From Acidovorax sp. Leaf191 (GTDB taxonomy: Bacteria; Pseudomonadota; Gammaproteobacteria; Burkholderiales; Burkholderiaceae_C), in assembly GCF_001424425.1 (NCBI RefSeq), contig NZ_LMPT01000018.1, positions 310,001 to 374,000 of the forward strand: 64,000 nucleotides of DNA. The letters run 5' to 3'. Shown piece after piece: positions 43,689 through 52,645 of the stretch; the stretch's first letter is position 1, and every line of letters starts with the position of its first letter. The translations under genes and the position numbers were made by a program. A model generated the notes under the pieces. It worked only from the letters and a program-made list of their open reading frames with translations, was not told where the DNA came from and ran no database searches.

Positions 43689-44237
43689 TCAGGCCGCACC
43701 ACCCTCACGCATGCCCATTCCCAGCGGCACCTTGAGCCCCGCTTTCAAACACCCCAGCGATACCGACGTGCGAAAGCGCCGCACGTTGTCGTCCCCGTCG
43801 AACAGCCGCCGCGTCAGTGCCTCGTAGTCCGCCATCGACGCCACGTTGACCACCAGAAGGTAGTCCGCCTCGCCGGTCACGCTGTAGCACTGTTGCACCG
43901 CGTCTTCGGCGGCGATGCGCGCGCGCAGCGGGGCCGTGCGGTCGGGGCGCTCGTTCTCTAGATGGATCTCGAGCACGATGGTCAGCGGCATGCCCACCTT
44001 CACCGGGTCGATCACGGCCACGTTGGCGCGGATCACGCCGCTGTCCTGCAGCCGCTTGATGCGCCGCTGCACCGCGGGCGCCGACAGATTGACTGCCCTG
44101 GCGATCAGGCGCTGCGGCGTGGTGTTGTCCGTCTGCAGGATGTCGAGGATGGCCAGGTCGAAGCGGTCCAGGCCCGGGTGCGGCAGGGGCGCGGTGGCGG
44201 AGGCAGAGGCGGAGGCGGCAATGGGCGTGGTGGGCAT
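43689..44237 (-). CDS. Lrp/AsnC family transcriptional regulator
   Basis: The 182-residue regulator has an N-terminal Ala/Ser-rich tail, then an AsnC helix-turn-helix at about residues 24-80 (DRFDLAILDILQTDNTTPQRLIARAVNLSAPAVQRRIKRLQDSGVI). The C-terminal RAM/effector domain contains VTGEADYLLVVNVASM. I chose the ATG at 44237; earlier in-frame starts give a less likely N-terminus. It is divergent from an EamA-type exporter gene (104-bp gap), the common arrangement for an amino-acid-responsive regulator and its exporter. Confidence 0.88.
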   Translation of the reverse strand: MPTTPIAASASASATAPLPHPGLDRFDLAILDILQTDNTTPQRLIARAVNLSAPAVQRRIKRLQDSGVIRANVAVIDPVKVGMPLTIVLEIHLENERPDRTAPLRARIAAEDAVQQCYSVTGEADYLLVVNVASMADYEALTRRLFDGDDNVRRFRTSVSLGCLKAGLKVPLGMGMREGGAA

Positions 44238-44341
44238 GTCGGCAAGCCTTCCAGTGCAGGGCAGGGGGAGTGAGCGAAAGTTGCGTGAAGGGCTTCGAAA
44301 CAGAGCCAAAAACACGCCGCGGTCGAACTATATTTTTACCC

Positions 44342-45229
44342 ATGACCGCGTCCCCCTTTCAACGATTCATTCCCTTCCTGGCCGTGCTGGGCTCCGTCAC
44401 GGCCCTCGGGTTCGGCACATCGTGGGCCAAGCAGATCCTGTTTCCGGCGGTGGGCGCGCAGGGCACCACCGCCGTGCGCGTGGGCCTGTCGGCCGTGCTG
44501 ATGCTGCTGCTGTGGCGCCCCTGGCGCTGGCGTCTGTCACGCGCCGATGCCGTGGCGATTGCCTGCTACGGCGCCGCGCTGGGCGCCATGAACCTGATGT
44601 TCTACATGTCGCTGCGCACGCTGCCGTTCGGCCTGGCCGTGGCCATCGAGTTTTCGGGGCCGCTGGCGGTCGCCATCTGGTCGTCGCGCCGCGCGGTGGA
44701 CTTCGTGTGGGTGGCCCTGGCGATGGCAGGCCTGGGCATGCTGCTGCCGCTGGGCCTGAACGGCAGCGCGCTCGACCCGATGGGCGTTTTCTACGCGCTG
44801 GCTGCCGCCGTGTTCTGGGCGCTGTACATCGTGTTCGGCAAGCGCGCCGGCCACCTGCACGCGGGGCACACGGTATCGCTGGGGCTGCTGGTGGCCGCGC
44901 TGGTGGTGGTGCCCGTGGGCGTGGTGCATGCGGGCGCCGCGCTGCTCACGCCCACCGTGCTGCTGGTGGGGCTGGCCGTGGCGGCCATCTCCAGCGCCAT
45001 CCCGATCTCGCTGGAAATGATGGCCTTGAAACGCCTGCCCAAGGAGGCCTTCGGCATCATGATCAGCATGGAGCCCGCCGTGGCCGCCGTGCTGGCCATG
45101 GGCCTGCTGGGCGAGCATCTCAACTTCAATCAGTGGCTCGCCATCGGTCTCATCGTGTCGGCATCGATGGGCACGGCCATGACGGCCGGGCGGAGCAAGC
45201 CCGCGCTGCGCGAACCCGCCGTCGCCTAG
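44342..45229 (+). CDS. EamA family exporter, RhtA-like
   Basis: The 295-residue membrane protein has about ten transmembrane segments in two EamA halves. FGTSWAKQILFPAVGAQGTTAVRVGLSA at the N-terminus and the SAIPISLEMMALKRLPKEAFGIMISMEPAVAA block near residue 220 are characteristic of the threonine/homoserine exporter RhtA group. It probably exports amino acids or related toxic metabolites. The divergent Lrp-type regulator probably controls it. Confidence 0.85.
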   Translation: MTASPFQRFIPFLAVLGSVTALGFGTSWAKQILFPAVGAQGTTAVRVGLSAVLMLLLWRPWRWRLSRADAVAIACYGAALGAMNLMFYMSLRTLPFGLAVAIEFSGPLAVAIWSSRRAVDFVWVALAMAGLGMLLPLGLNGSALDPMGVFYALAAAVFWALYIVFGKRAGHLHAGHTVSLGLLVAALVVVPVGVVHAGAALLTPTVLLVGLAVAAISSAIPISLEMMALKRLPKEAFGIMISMEPAVAAVLAMGLLGEHLNFNQWLAIGLIVSASMGTAMTAGRSKPALREPAVA

Positions 45230-45335
45230 GGGTGGAGGGCGCTGGCGCTCCGGGCTCGCCATGGCGAAACAGAACCCGGTGGTTGCGGGTTCGTGCCCGC
45301 GATGGCAGACCCGTGGTTCGGTCCACCTGCGGCGG

Positions 45336-45818
45336 CTACTTGGCCCGCCATGCCTTTTCGATGGTGGTGATGTCGATCTTGCGCATGGTCATCATCGCCT
45401 CGAACACCCGCTTGGCCGCTGCGCGGTCGGGGTCGGCCATGGCGGTGGTCAGCACGCGCGGGGTGATCTGCCACGACACGCCCCAGCGGTCCTTGCACCA
45501 GCCGCATGCGCTCTCCTGGCCGCCGTTGCCTACCACCGCGTTCCACAGCCGGTCGGTCTCGGCCTGGTCGTCGGTGGCGATCTGGAAGGAGAAGGACTCG
45601 TTGTGCTTGAAGTGCGGGCCACCGTTGAGCCCCACGCAGGGAATGCCCGCCACGGTGAACTCCACAGTCAGCACATCGCCCTGCTGTCCATCCGGGTAGT
45701 CGCCCGGCGCCAGCATCACCCCGCCGACGGAACTGTCGGGAAAGGTGGCCGCGTAGAAGTTGGCGGCGCTCAAGGCATCGTGCTCGTACCACAGGCAAAT
45801 CGTGTTCTTGCTGATCAT
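45336..45818 (-). CDS. VOC family (PhnB/glyoxalase-like) protein
   Basis: The 160-residue protein belongs to the vicinal-oxygen-chelate group of the 3-demethylubiquinone methyltransferase-like/PhnB type. Markers are ICLWYEHDALSAANFYAATFPDSSVG at the N-terminus, then LTVEFTVAGIPCVGLNGG, FSFQIATDDQAETDRLWNAVVGNGGQESACGWCKDRWGVSWQ, and a C-terminal helix. Specific substrate is unknown. An AGGAG ribosome binding site precedes the ATG at 45818. Confidence 0.82.
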   Translation of the reverse strand: MISKNTICLWYEHDALSAANFYAATFPDSSVGGVMLAPGDYPDGQQGDVLTVEFTVAGIPCVGLNGGPHFKHNESFSFQIATDDQAETDRLWNAVVGNGGQESACGWCKDRWGVSWQITPRVLTTAMADPDRAAAKRVFEAMMTMRKIDITTIEKAWRAK

Positions 45819-46143
45819 GGGTTGGCTCCTGGAAAAGGTGGATCCGCCGTGCATCCGGGTGGTCGTCATCGTAGTCATGTCCGGCGCAGTGTCCAAGGGT
45901 TTGTCGCACGTGACGGGAGTGGCCCCGTGCGTCGGTCATGGCCGGTTCGCCTTGGCTCGCAGGCCCGTGCGCCGTGCCGCGGGTGTGCAACGTTTATGGC
46001 GTGAATGTGCACATCTGTATCGCAGCCACAGCACTACAGACGCGTAAGGAATGGCCTACAGAAATGGGCCCTGTGTTTTTTCAACATGGGTTTTCGCATG
46101 AGGAATAGGCCCATGCGCTTTTCATTGAAACGAGGAGATTGCA

Positions 46144-46863
46144 ATGGCATACCGTGACGACGAAGAACGCAACCGCAACCACGCACGCGAGTACGACAGC
46201 GACGGCGGTCGGCATCAACAGCATCAGCAGCAGGAATACCGCAGCGGCAGCGGCTATGGCAGCCACGACGGCCAGCACGACAGGCAATACCAGGCACAGA
46301 GCGACGGCGGCCGGTACGGCTCCGACAGAGACTTTGGCGCCCCGCAGTCCCAGTACCAGGGCGGCCGCAGCGATGAGTCGCAATACGGCGGCTACGGCCA
46401 CAACGGGCCGGGCAGTCGTTACGGCGGCGGCAGCTTCGGCCCCCGGGGTGGCCAGCAGGTTCAGCAAAACCGCTACCCGCAAGGTGACCAGCAACAACAA
46501 GCCTACGACTGGGGCGGTGCACGCCAGCCAGGCGGCAGCTATGGCGGGCGTGAGCAGTTCTCCGAAGGCTATGGGGGTGGCGGCCAGTACGGCAGCCAGC
46601 AGGACCGCTTCGGCGGCGGGTTCTACGGAGATTCAGACCGTTTCAGTGCCGGGCGCCACCAAAGCCAGCAAGGCCACGATCCGGACTACCTGCAATGGCG
46701 CAACGAGCAGATCCGCAGCCTGGACAAGGACTATGAAACCTTCCGCGGCGAGCGCTACCAGAAATTTTCGGACGACTTCAGCACCTGGCGCAGCAACCGC
46801 ACCAAGAGCACCGACCAGAACCAGCAGACCGCCAGCGCGAAGAACAAGGACCAGAGCAAGTGA
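46144..46863 (+). CDS. Gly/Gln/Tyr-rich disordered protein with a C-terminal charged helical motif
   Basis: The 239-residue protein has a low-complexity Gly/Gln/Tyr/Arg/Asp tract over residues ~1-180 (many GGYG, QQQ and RYG units). A compact C-terminal segment at about residues 180-219 follows, in which DYLQWRNEQIRSLDKDYETF continues into RGERYQKFSDDFSTWRSNR. This motif, W-R-x-E-Q-x2-x-L-D-x-D-Y ... W-R, recurs in small Burkholderiales proteins of unknown function that I recall beside stress genes. It has no signal peptide and no cysteine. A strong ribosome binding site (GAGGAGA) supports expression. The composition suggests phase separation or nucleic-acid/surface interaction, but this is speculation. 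Confidence 0.65.
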   Translation: MAYRDDEERNRNHAREYDSDGGRHQQHQQQEYRSGSGYGSHDGQHDRQYQAQSDGGRYGSDRDFGAPQSQYQGGRSDESQYGGYGHNGPGSRYGGGSFGPRGGQQVQQNRYPQGDQQQQAYDWGGARQPGGSYGGREQFSEGYGGGGQYGSQQDRFGGGFYGDSDRFSAGRHQSQQGHDPDYLQWRNEQIRSLDKDYETFRGERYQKFSDDFSTWRSNRTKSTDQNQQTASAKNKDQSK

Positions 46864-46902
46864 CCGTGCTGCAGCGCAGTTTTGTTAGCGCTGTGCATCG
46901 CG

Positions 46903-46934
46903 AGGCCTCGGCAGCCCTGCCGGGGCCTTTTTTT
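46903..46934 (+). terminator. Rho-independent terminator
   Basis: The stem AGGCC-CGGCAG / CTGCCG-GGCCT is followed by seven Ts, 40 bp downstream of the Gly/Gln/Tyr-rich gene's stop. It ends that transcript. Confidence 0.85.
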
Positions 46935-47058
46935 GCGCCTTGGCCGCGCATGCAAGGGTTGGGTGAACCTCTCGCAGCGCACCCCGTTCTGGGCCCGCCT
47001 CCTACGCCGAGCGCGTGCGCCACCGGGCCCAATTCAATTTTTGTCCCAGGAGAACGCC

Positions 47059-47259
47059 ATGGCCACCGACCCCGCAGAACACCCCATCCACAAAGTCCCC
47101 GATACGTTTCCCTTGCCGCCCGGCGACCTGCCGCCCAGCACGGAGCCGCTCACGGTGCCGCCACAGCCGCAGTTGCCGCAGTCGTCTGCTCCGGATCCGT
47201 ATGAGGGAGAGCAAGAGGATGAAAGCGGCGATCCCGTGGGCCAGCCACCCCGGATGTGA
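47059..47259 (+). CDS. Small proline-rich acidic protein
   Basis: The 66-residue product is rich in Pro, Glu, Ser and Gln (IHKVPDTFPLPPGDLPPSTE), with no signal or membrane segment. Expression is supported by a strong AGGAGA ribosome binding site 6 bp before the ATG and a position behind a terminator. The family and function are unknown; it is predicted to be disordered. Confidence 0.6.
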   Translation: MATDPAEHPIHKVPDTFPLPPGDLPPSTEPLTVPPQPQLPQSSAPDPYEGEQEDESGDPVGQPPRM

Positions 47260-47452
47260 CGAGGGTGAGGGTGATGCCGACGGCATCACCGTGCGGCAGT
47301 GAGGCCTGCGCTTCGATGGCCTGATGGGGAAAGCCCGGGCCGCTGCGAGCGATCTTCAAACAGGCTTTTGCCGCATCTTGCGCAGGCACCGCCTGCCGCC
47401 GCCAGCCCCCGCAATTGGATGCGCGTGTGGCTGGTGGTCGGCGTGGCGTGGT

Positions 47453-47941
47453 TCATGCGGCAGCGCCTGTCAGCTGTCCTTGCGCCAGCAGTTCGCGGGT
47501 GCGCTGCAGCGTCGACAGCAGCGCGCTCCGATAGCCCTTGTCGCCGTCCGTCCAGGCCTGCTCTGCCTGCTCCTCGGGCCCACCGGGCGCCTTGCCCCGC
47601 AGGCCCAGATAGCCGTAAAAGCGCAGTTGCAGGTTCCCTTGCTCGTCCTCGAACAGCTCGTTGACGATGGCGCCTTCGCGCGGGCCGGTGGCCTGGAAGA
47701 AGGTCACCTTGTTGTGCAGCTCCAAGGTGATGATCTCGCGCAGTGCCTGGCCGGCGATGGTGGCCTCGCGCACGAAGTGGGTATCGCTCTCTTGCACCAC
47801 CTCGCAGTGGGTGCACAGGTTCGGCGGCAGAAACAGCCTTGCATCGCGGGCCTTGAGCACCAGACCCGCCCACGCCTGGGCGCGGGTGAGCGGGACTGGG
47901 CCGGCAGGGTTCACGGGGACGGTGGCGGTGGAGTAGATCAT
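47453..47941 (-). CDS. DUF1857 (AtaL-like, SRPBCC-fold) family protein
   Basis: The 162-residue protein has NPAGPVPLTRAQAWAGLVLKARD near the N-terminus. It then shows the DUF1857 pattern of a conserved R-E-I, V-T-F-F-Q, I-V-N-E-L-F-E-D-E-Q-G-N-L-Q-L-R-F and a C-terminal helix (ALLSTLQRTREL). SRPBCC-fold proteins bind hydrophobic small molecules. It lies 60 bp downstream of the NmrA-like gene on the same strand and the two are likely an operon. Function is otherwise unknown. Confidence 0.75.
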   Translation of the reverse strand: MIYSTATVPVNPAGPVPLTRAQAWAGLVLKARDARLFLPPNLCTHCEVVQESDTHFVREATIAGQALREIITLELHNKVTFFQATGPREGAIVNELFEDEQGNLQLRFYGYLGLRGKAPGGPEEQAEQAWTDGDKGYRSALLSTLQRTRELLAQGQLTGAAA

Positions 47942-48001
47942 GGTGGTGTCCTCTGGGGCAGATTGGATCTGGGGTGGGGGCGAACGTTGTGCGTGCAGCA
48001 C

Positions 48002-48871
48002 TCAGGCCGCCGAGGCGACGGCGTGCGCAAAGTCGCGGTACGCATGCAGCGGGCGCCCGAGCAACTGCACCAGGCGCTGCACGTCGCCAGCCTCCGGCAC
48101 CATCCCGTCGGTCAGAAAGCGCTCGCTCATGAGACGCATGTCATACGCCATCCAGTGCGGCATGGCGTGGCGCAAGTTGGCCTCGAAGCCGGCGGTGTCG
48201 TCGCCGCCGTAGGCAACGGGGCGGCCCAGTACCGACGACCAGATGCCGGCCACCGCTTCGCCGGTGAGCGTGTCGGGGCCCACCAGGTTGATGCGTGCCA
48301 GCGGCAGCTGCCCGCTGGCCTGCTCGCGGCGCAGCAGTTCGATGGCAGCGACCTCGGCAATGTCCCGCACATCCACCATGGCCAGGCCCTTGTTCCCGAT
48401 GGGCATGGGGTAGATGCCATGGTTGCGCACGACATCCTTGATGCTGTGGTCGTTGTCCATGAAATAGGCCGGCCGCAGGATGGTGGCGCCGAATCCCATC
48501 TGCTCCAGCATGCGCTCCACGCCGAACTTGCCCGCGAAGTGCGGAACGTTCAGGTAGCGGTCGCTGTGGATCACCGACAGGTAGACCACGCGCTCGATGC
48601 CCGCTTCGCGTGCAAGGTTCAGCGCCACCAGCGCTTGCGTGAACTCGTCGGGCACCACCGCATTGAGCAGGAACAGCGTGGAGACACCGTCGAAGGCGCG
48701 GCGCAGGGCGTCGATGTCGAGCAGATCGCCCTGCACGGTGTGCACGCCCGCCGGGAGGTTCGCCTGGGCCGGCTTGCGCACCAGCGCGCGCACATCGGCG
48801 CCCCGGTTCACCAATTGCTGAACGACTTGGCGGCCGACGTTGCCCGTGGCGCCGGTGATGAGAATGGTCAT
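48002..48871 (-). CDS. NmrA-like / atypical SDR NAD(P)H-binding protein
   Basis: The 289-residue protein starts with the Rossmann motif ILITGATGNVGRQVV (residues 3-17). LSVIHSDRYLNVPHFAGKFGVERMLEQ (an SDR a5-like substrate region) and ATILRPAYFMDN near residue 145 follow. The family includes redox sensors and quinone reductases (NmrA, QOR2-like). It is transcribed with the DUF1857 gene and divergent from a LysR gene 99 bp away, which likely controls it. I chose the ATG at 48871 so the Rossmann fold is N-terminal. Confidence 0.85.
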   Translation of the reverse strand: MTILITGATGNVGRQVVQQLVNRGADVRALVRKPAQANLPAGVHTVQGDLLDIDALRRAFDGVSTLFLLNAVVPDEFTQALVALNLAREAGIERVVYLSVIHSDRYLNVPHFAGKFGVERMLEQMGFGATILRPAYFMDNDHSIKDVVRNHGIYPMPIGNKGLAMVDVRDIAEVAAIELLRREQASGQLPLARINLVGPDTLTGEAVAGIWSSVLGRPVAYGGDDTAGFEANLRHAMPHWMAYDMRLMSERFLTDGMVPEAGDVQRLVQLLGRPLHAYRDFAHAVASAA

Positions 48872-48970
48872 GAAATTGCTCCGTTGCGTTGAAGAAGCCC
48901 GAATCTTCATCGTTTCATTCCATGTGCGATAGACGTTATATTTGGACTTTGCGTCTCACTGGTGGAACAC

Positions 48971-49882
48971 ATGGACTTGCTTGCTCTGGCGGACTTCACG
49001 CTGGTGGCCCGGCACGGAGGCTTCGGCCGGGCTGCCCGCGCATCGGGCCGCCCGAAGGCCACCCTCTCGCGCCGGGTGGCGGACCTGGAGAGCGGTCTGA
49101 ACCTGCGGCTTTTCGAGCGCGGGCCGCGGGTGCTCAAGCTCACCGAAGAGGGGCGGGCGCTGTTCGAGAAAACCTCGGTGCTGCTGGCCGAGCTGGACGA
49201 AACCACCGCCGCCATCGCCTCCGGTGGCGATGCGCCCCGAGGCCGGTTGCGGGTCAGTGCCCCGCTGCTGTTCTCGCAGGCTGCCATGGGCAAGCTGGCA
49301 GCCCGCTTCGCCTTGAAGCACCCGGAGGTGCGGCTGGAGGTCACGACCGAAGACCGGGCGGTGGACATGGTGGAGGAGGGCTACGACCTCGTGATCCGCG
49401 TCGACCCCGACCCGGACGAACGCCTGGTCGGCCGCATCTTCCTGCGCGACCGGATCGTGGTCGTTGCAAGCCCCCAACTCCGCAAGCCGCGCGCTGGCGC
49501 GACCACTGCGGCGGTGGTGCGGGGAAGCGCGGGTGCGGACGTCAGCGCCGTTCCTGCCGCCATCTGGAACCTCACCAACGCGAAAGGTGCGCCGCAGCGC
49601 CTGGCGGTGCAACCCGTGCTTCATCTCTCCTCGCTGTTCATGGTGCGCGACGCGGTGCGTGCGCAGGTGGGCGCTGCGCGGCTGCCCCTGTCACTGGTGC
49701 TGCACGACCTGGTAGCCGGAACCTTGGTGAAGTGGGGGGATGTTCCAGGGCCTGAAATAGCGCTGTGGGCGCTCTACCCCTCGCGCCGCCTGCTCAGCCC
49801 CCGTGTGTCGGCGTTTCTGGATCTGCTCAAGGAGGCCTTTCCAGAGGGGACGCCGCAAGAGTTGGCGGCTTACGTCGCTTGA
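48971..49882 (+). CDS. LysR family transcriptional regulator
   Basis: The 303-residue regulator has an N-terminal helix-turn-helix at about residues 3-60 (LALADFTLVARHGGFGRAARASGRPKATLSRRVADLESGLNLRLFER) and a LysR substrate-binding domain. A GTG nine bases upstream (48962) is an alternative start; the ATG at 48971 is more usual. It is divergent from the NmrA/DUF1857 pair and probably controls that operon. The C-terminal half has an unusual Arg/Ala-rich stretch (KPRAGATTAAVVRGSAGAD) around residue 178. Confidence 0.88.
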   Translation: MDLLALADFTLVARHGGFGRAARASGRPKATLSRRVADLESGLNLRLFERGPRVLKLTEEGRALFEKTSVLLAELDETTAAIASGGDAPRGRLRVSAPLLFSQAAMGKLAARFALKHPEVRLEVTTEDRAVDMVEEGYDLVIRVDPDPDERLVGRIFLRDRIVVVASPQLRKPRAGATTAAVVRGSAGADVSAVPAAIWNLTNAKGAPQRLAVQPVLHLSSLFMVRDAVRAQVGAARLPLSLVLHDLVAGTLVKWGDVPGPEIALWALYPSRRLLSPRVSAFLDLLKEAFPEGTPQELAAYVA

Positions 49883-50143
49883 CCCTCGTGCAGCGGCGAA
49901 CTGGCTGGAGCGTCGCTGCGCATGGCGTGGCCGCGATGCGCTACAACGCGAGTGTTTGGCAATGCGGGGAAAGCCAGGCTGCCGTTTCTTGAGTGTCCGT
50001 ACGGTGATCTCGGTTCAGTTGACTTTTCCAGGACGCCGTTTGAACACCAAGCGGCTACCGTCCGATGTGTGCAACGTCAACCGCGGCAAGCCATCTTCAT
50101 CTGCATCGACGTGGGCCCGATTCTGGCCGATGGCAACCACGGT
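49883..50143. other. Left flank of the decayed island: no intact gene
   Basis: I see no convincing gene in this 260-bp stretch. A minus-strand open frame ending at 50015 encodes DEDGLPRLTLHTSDGSRLVF and runs through the terminator-like hairpin at 50144. It may be a fragment of a former gene. The junction with the LysR gene at 49882 marks where recognisable core synteny stops. Confidence 0.4.
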
Positions 50144-50175
50144 AAAAGGCCCCGACATCACTGCGGGGGCCTTTT
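50144..50175 (-). terminator. Terminator-like hairpin, diverged copy of that at 57045
   Basis: AAAAGGCCCCGACATCACTG followed by CGGGGGCCTTTT forms a GC stem with flanking A/T tracts. It is almost identical to the sequence downstream of the 57123 gene, which shows that gene and terminator were duplicated together. Confidence 0.7.
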
Positions 50176-50220
50176 GCATTTCAGCGCCCAGTGCGAGCCT
50201 GGCTGTCATCATCGCGAGGC

Positions 50221-50640
50221 TCAGGCCGCCGCAGCGTCCTCCGCGCGCTTGAGCTGCAGCGGCTGCACTGGCGTGAGGTAAGCAAGCCCCGCAAACGCCC
50301 CCAGTTTCAGAATGCCCTGCGCCTCCACCTCAGGCCGCTCCAACGCCGCAGCCGTGAGGCGATCCCCGGCGAACTTCCTTCGGTAGGCCCGCATATCCGC
50401 TGCGTGCCGATTAAAGCCCACGGGTGGGATGCGTGCGCCAGCAGCGCCATGGCCTTCGAGAAGGCCTCTTCGCACTCTGCCATGGCCTTGTATACCTGCA
50501 GACAGTCATAGGCCGCAGGGGCCTCATTGTGGGCGTTTGCGACTGCTCCGCAGCCCGTGATGCGCTTGCGCGGAGTGGCAGCGCAGTGCGCTGCGAATCG
50601 GCCACCGCCTAGGGCAGCCCTTCTGCGAGGTTGACGGAGG
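50221..50640 (-). pseudogene. Frameshifted second copy of the 57123 gene
   Basis: Three minus-strand frames carry consecutive pieces related to the intact protein at 57123-57770. They are ADSQRTALPLRASASRA (near 50600; intact copy ADSERTALPL...), then ANAHNEAPAAYDCLQVYKAM in a second frame, then RPEVEAQGILKLGAFAGLAY and LTPVQPLQLKRAED in a third, ending at 50221. A stop precedes the first piece, so at least two frameshifts and a stop inactivate it. It ends in the terminator-like hairpin at 50144, as the intact copy does. Confidence 0.8.
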
Positions 50641-50789
50641 ACTGGGCTCGGTCTTGGCACGTTCAGCGCTTGCAAAGGGGCGCCAATGAAACCGCACTCC
50701 TTGGGACATAGCTCCCAGATATGCCCTCAATTTTGCTGGGAGGAGCGTGGAAGGAGCTGAAGGGCCCCCCAGCCCTTTTTGGTGCCCCC

Positions 50790-51961
50790 TTGCAACTCAC
50801 CGACACGAAGCTCCGCACCCTCACAGAACCCGGCAAACACTCAGACGGCCTGGGCCTCTACCTCGAAATCACCAAGGCAGGCGGGCGCTACTAGCGCATG
50901 AAGTACCGCTTCGCCGGAAAAGAAAAGCGTCTGGCTTTCGGCGTGTACCCCGACATCAGTTTGAAGATGGCCAGGGAGTCCGCTACCAAAGCCCGCAAGC
51001 TGCTGCAAGACAACCAAGACCCCGGCGAGGCCCGCAAGGAGCAAAAGGCCCGTGTCATCCACGAAAATCGCAACACCCTCGAAGCCGTGGCCCGCGACTG
51101 GATCGAACACCAGTCGGCCCGCTGGGAGCCCGTCACCATGGGCCGTATTCAAGTCTCACTCGAAAACGACATCTTCCCCACTCTGGGCTCGCGCCCCATG
51201 GCCAGCCTCAAAGCCCGCGATGTGATGGAAGCCGTCAAGCAGGTCGAAGCAAGGGGGCCGCCGACCAGGCCGGCCGCTTGCTGCAGCGCGTGAAAGCCAT
51301 CTATCGATGGGCCGTCACGCACCAGCGCATCGACACCAACCCCATGCTCGACCTGGTGCCCTCGGAAATCTTGAAGCCGCGCACCGTCCAACACCGGGCC
51401 GCCCTGGCAGAGAAAGAGCTACCCGAGTTCATGCGCAAGCTCGCAGCCTATGACGGTGCCCCCAGCATCGTGTTGGGCCTGCGCATGCTCATGCTCACAG
51501 CCTGCAGGCCCGGGGAAGTGCGCGGCGCGCGCTGGGTGGAGTTCGACCGCAAGGCGGCCCTGTGGACCATCCCAGCAGAGCGCATGAAGATGCGCGAGGA
51601 ACACCGCGTGCCCCTGTCCAAACAGGCTCTCGAAGTGCTGGGCAAGATCGAAGCCATCAGCGGTGGCCGCGAGCTGGTGTTCCCCAGCCCGTACTACCCC
51701 AGCAAGCCACTGAGCGAGAACACCTTCAACTCAGCACTCGCGCGCATGGGATACAAGACCATCGCCACGGCCCACGGGTTCCGGGCCTTGTTCTCGACCG
51801 TGGCCAACGAGCACGGGTGGAACCCGGATGTGATCGAGCGACAGCTTGCGCACCGGGAGCAGAACGAGATTCGGGCCGCGTATCACCGCACTACGTACAT
51901 GGCCGACCGGATCAAGCTGATGCAGTGGTGGGCGGACCACTTGGGAGGCGGAGTTCGCTAA
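50790..51961 (+). pseudogene. Tyrosine recombinase (P4-type phage integrase), disrupted
   Basis: The pieces belong to a ~390-residue DUF4102-type integrase. The N-terminal part (frame from a possible TTG at 50790) reads LTDTKLRTLTEPGKHSDGLG and then GGRY-stop-RMKYRF; a TAG at 50892-50894 replaces the expected Trp codon. The frame continues to about 51290 (KARDVMEAVKQVEARG) and then shifts by one base at a run of five Gs near 51255. The C-terminal catalytic domain is intact in the new frame: TACRPGEVRGARW, HGFRALFST (HxxR), QLAHREQNE and the nucleophile Tyr in AAYHRTTYMADR. Two lesions make a functional protein unlikely. Confidence 0.85.
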
Positions 51962-52607
51962 GTCTGGTCTTAGTGTCGCTTCGACCGCAAGCAGTCGGTC
52001 AAACCGCCCGCTTGGTTTACTGCTTCAGGCTGATCTGAGCCATTGGTGTCGCCCGCCTGGGTGGCAGTCGGTCGCCACGGCCTTAGTCAACAAGGGCATC
52101 ATCCAAGGCCGACTGAAGCCACCACGAAGCTAGTACAGCCCCGCGCGGCCCCGGTGTCCTCGCAGCATCCCCAGGCTCGTGCCATTCACCCCTTGGCGGC
52201 CTCGCCAGCGCCCTCAGCAGTACCCCCGCCCCAAACCCTGGCGCGCTATCGAGACCCCGCCTCGTCTGAACTTTTGATCGACCGTTTCTGCCTACTCTGC
52301 CGAGTTGCTGCAACTCAAAATCGGCCCAGCTGTCTCTGTTGGCAGTTAGTGCCGCGCGCCAAACGGCCAGACTGGCTATCTGTATTCTCCGAAGGCCTCG
52401 AGAACCCCGGCGCGCAGTGTGCCCCGCGCCTGCCCTCTCGCTAGACAACACGCTTTTGACGTGCTGATCGGAACGGCTAAAACGCCAGCTGGCTTGAGAG
52501 TTGGGGGGGCGCCATAGCCTTTGGCTGACGTGTTTTGACGGCTTTTGTCGCCCATAGATAGGCGAGATAGAAAGCCCGGTTACGTTACGGACTTATGATG
52601 AGTGTGA
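51962..52607. other. Non-coding stretch downstream of the integrase
   Basis: About 650 bp with no convincing gene. Two overlapping open frames (52043-52444 plus, 52083-52451 minus) have no recognisable composition or start site, and I regard them as chance. GC falls toward the right end, where the cassette-like genes begin. Confidence 0.5.
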
Positions 52608-52629
52608 GACGGAATTCGGCCAGAAGCGG
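52608..52629 (-). repeat. Cassette-boundary repeat, copy 1 (partial)
   Basis: GACGGAATTCGGCCAGAAGC is the inverted core of the family GGCTGCTtnTGGCCGGATTCTGCC. It lies just upstream of the 52646 gene. Confidence 0.6.
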
Positions 52630-52645
52630 ACTTTTCAATACTGCT

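Noticed and set aside
48002-49882. The LysR - NmrA - DUF1857 group as a novel stress module
   Set aside because: A divergent LysR beside a reductase operon is very common; nothing unusual beyond that.
52043-52451. Two overlapping open frames downstream of the integrase
   Set aside because: No RBS, no recognisable composition and they contradict each other; called non-coding.
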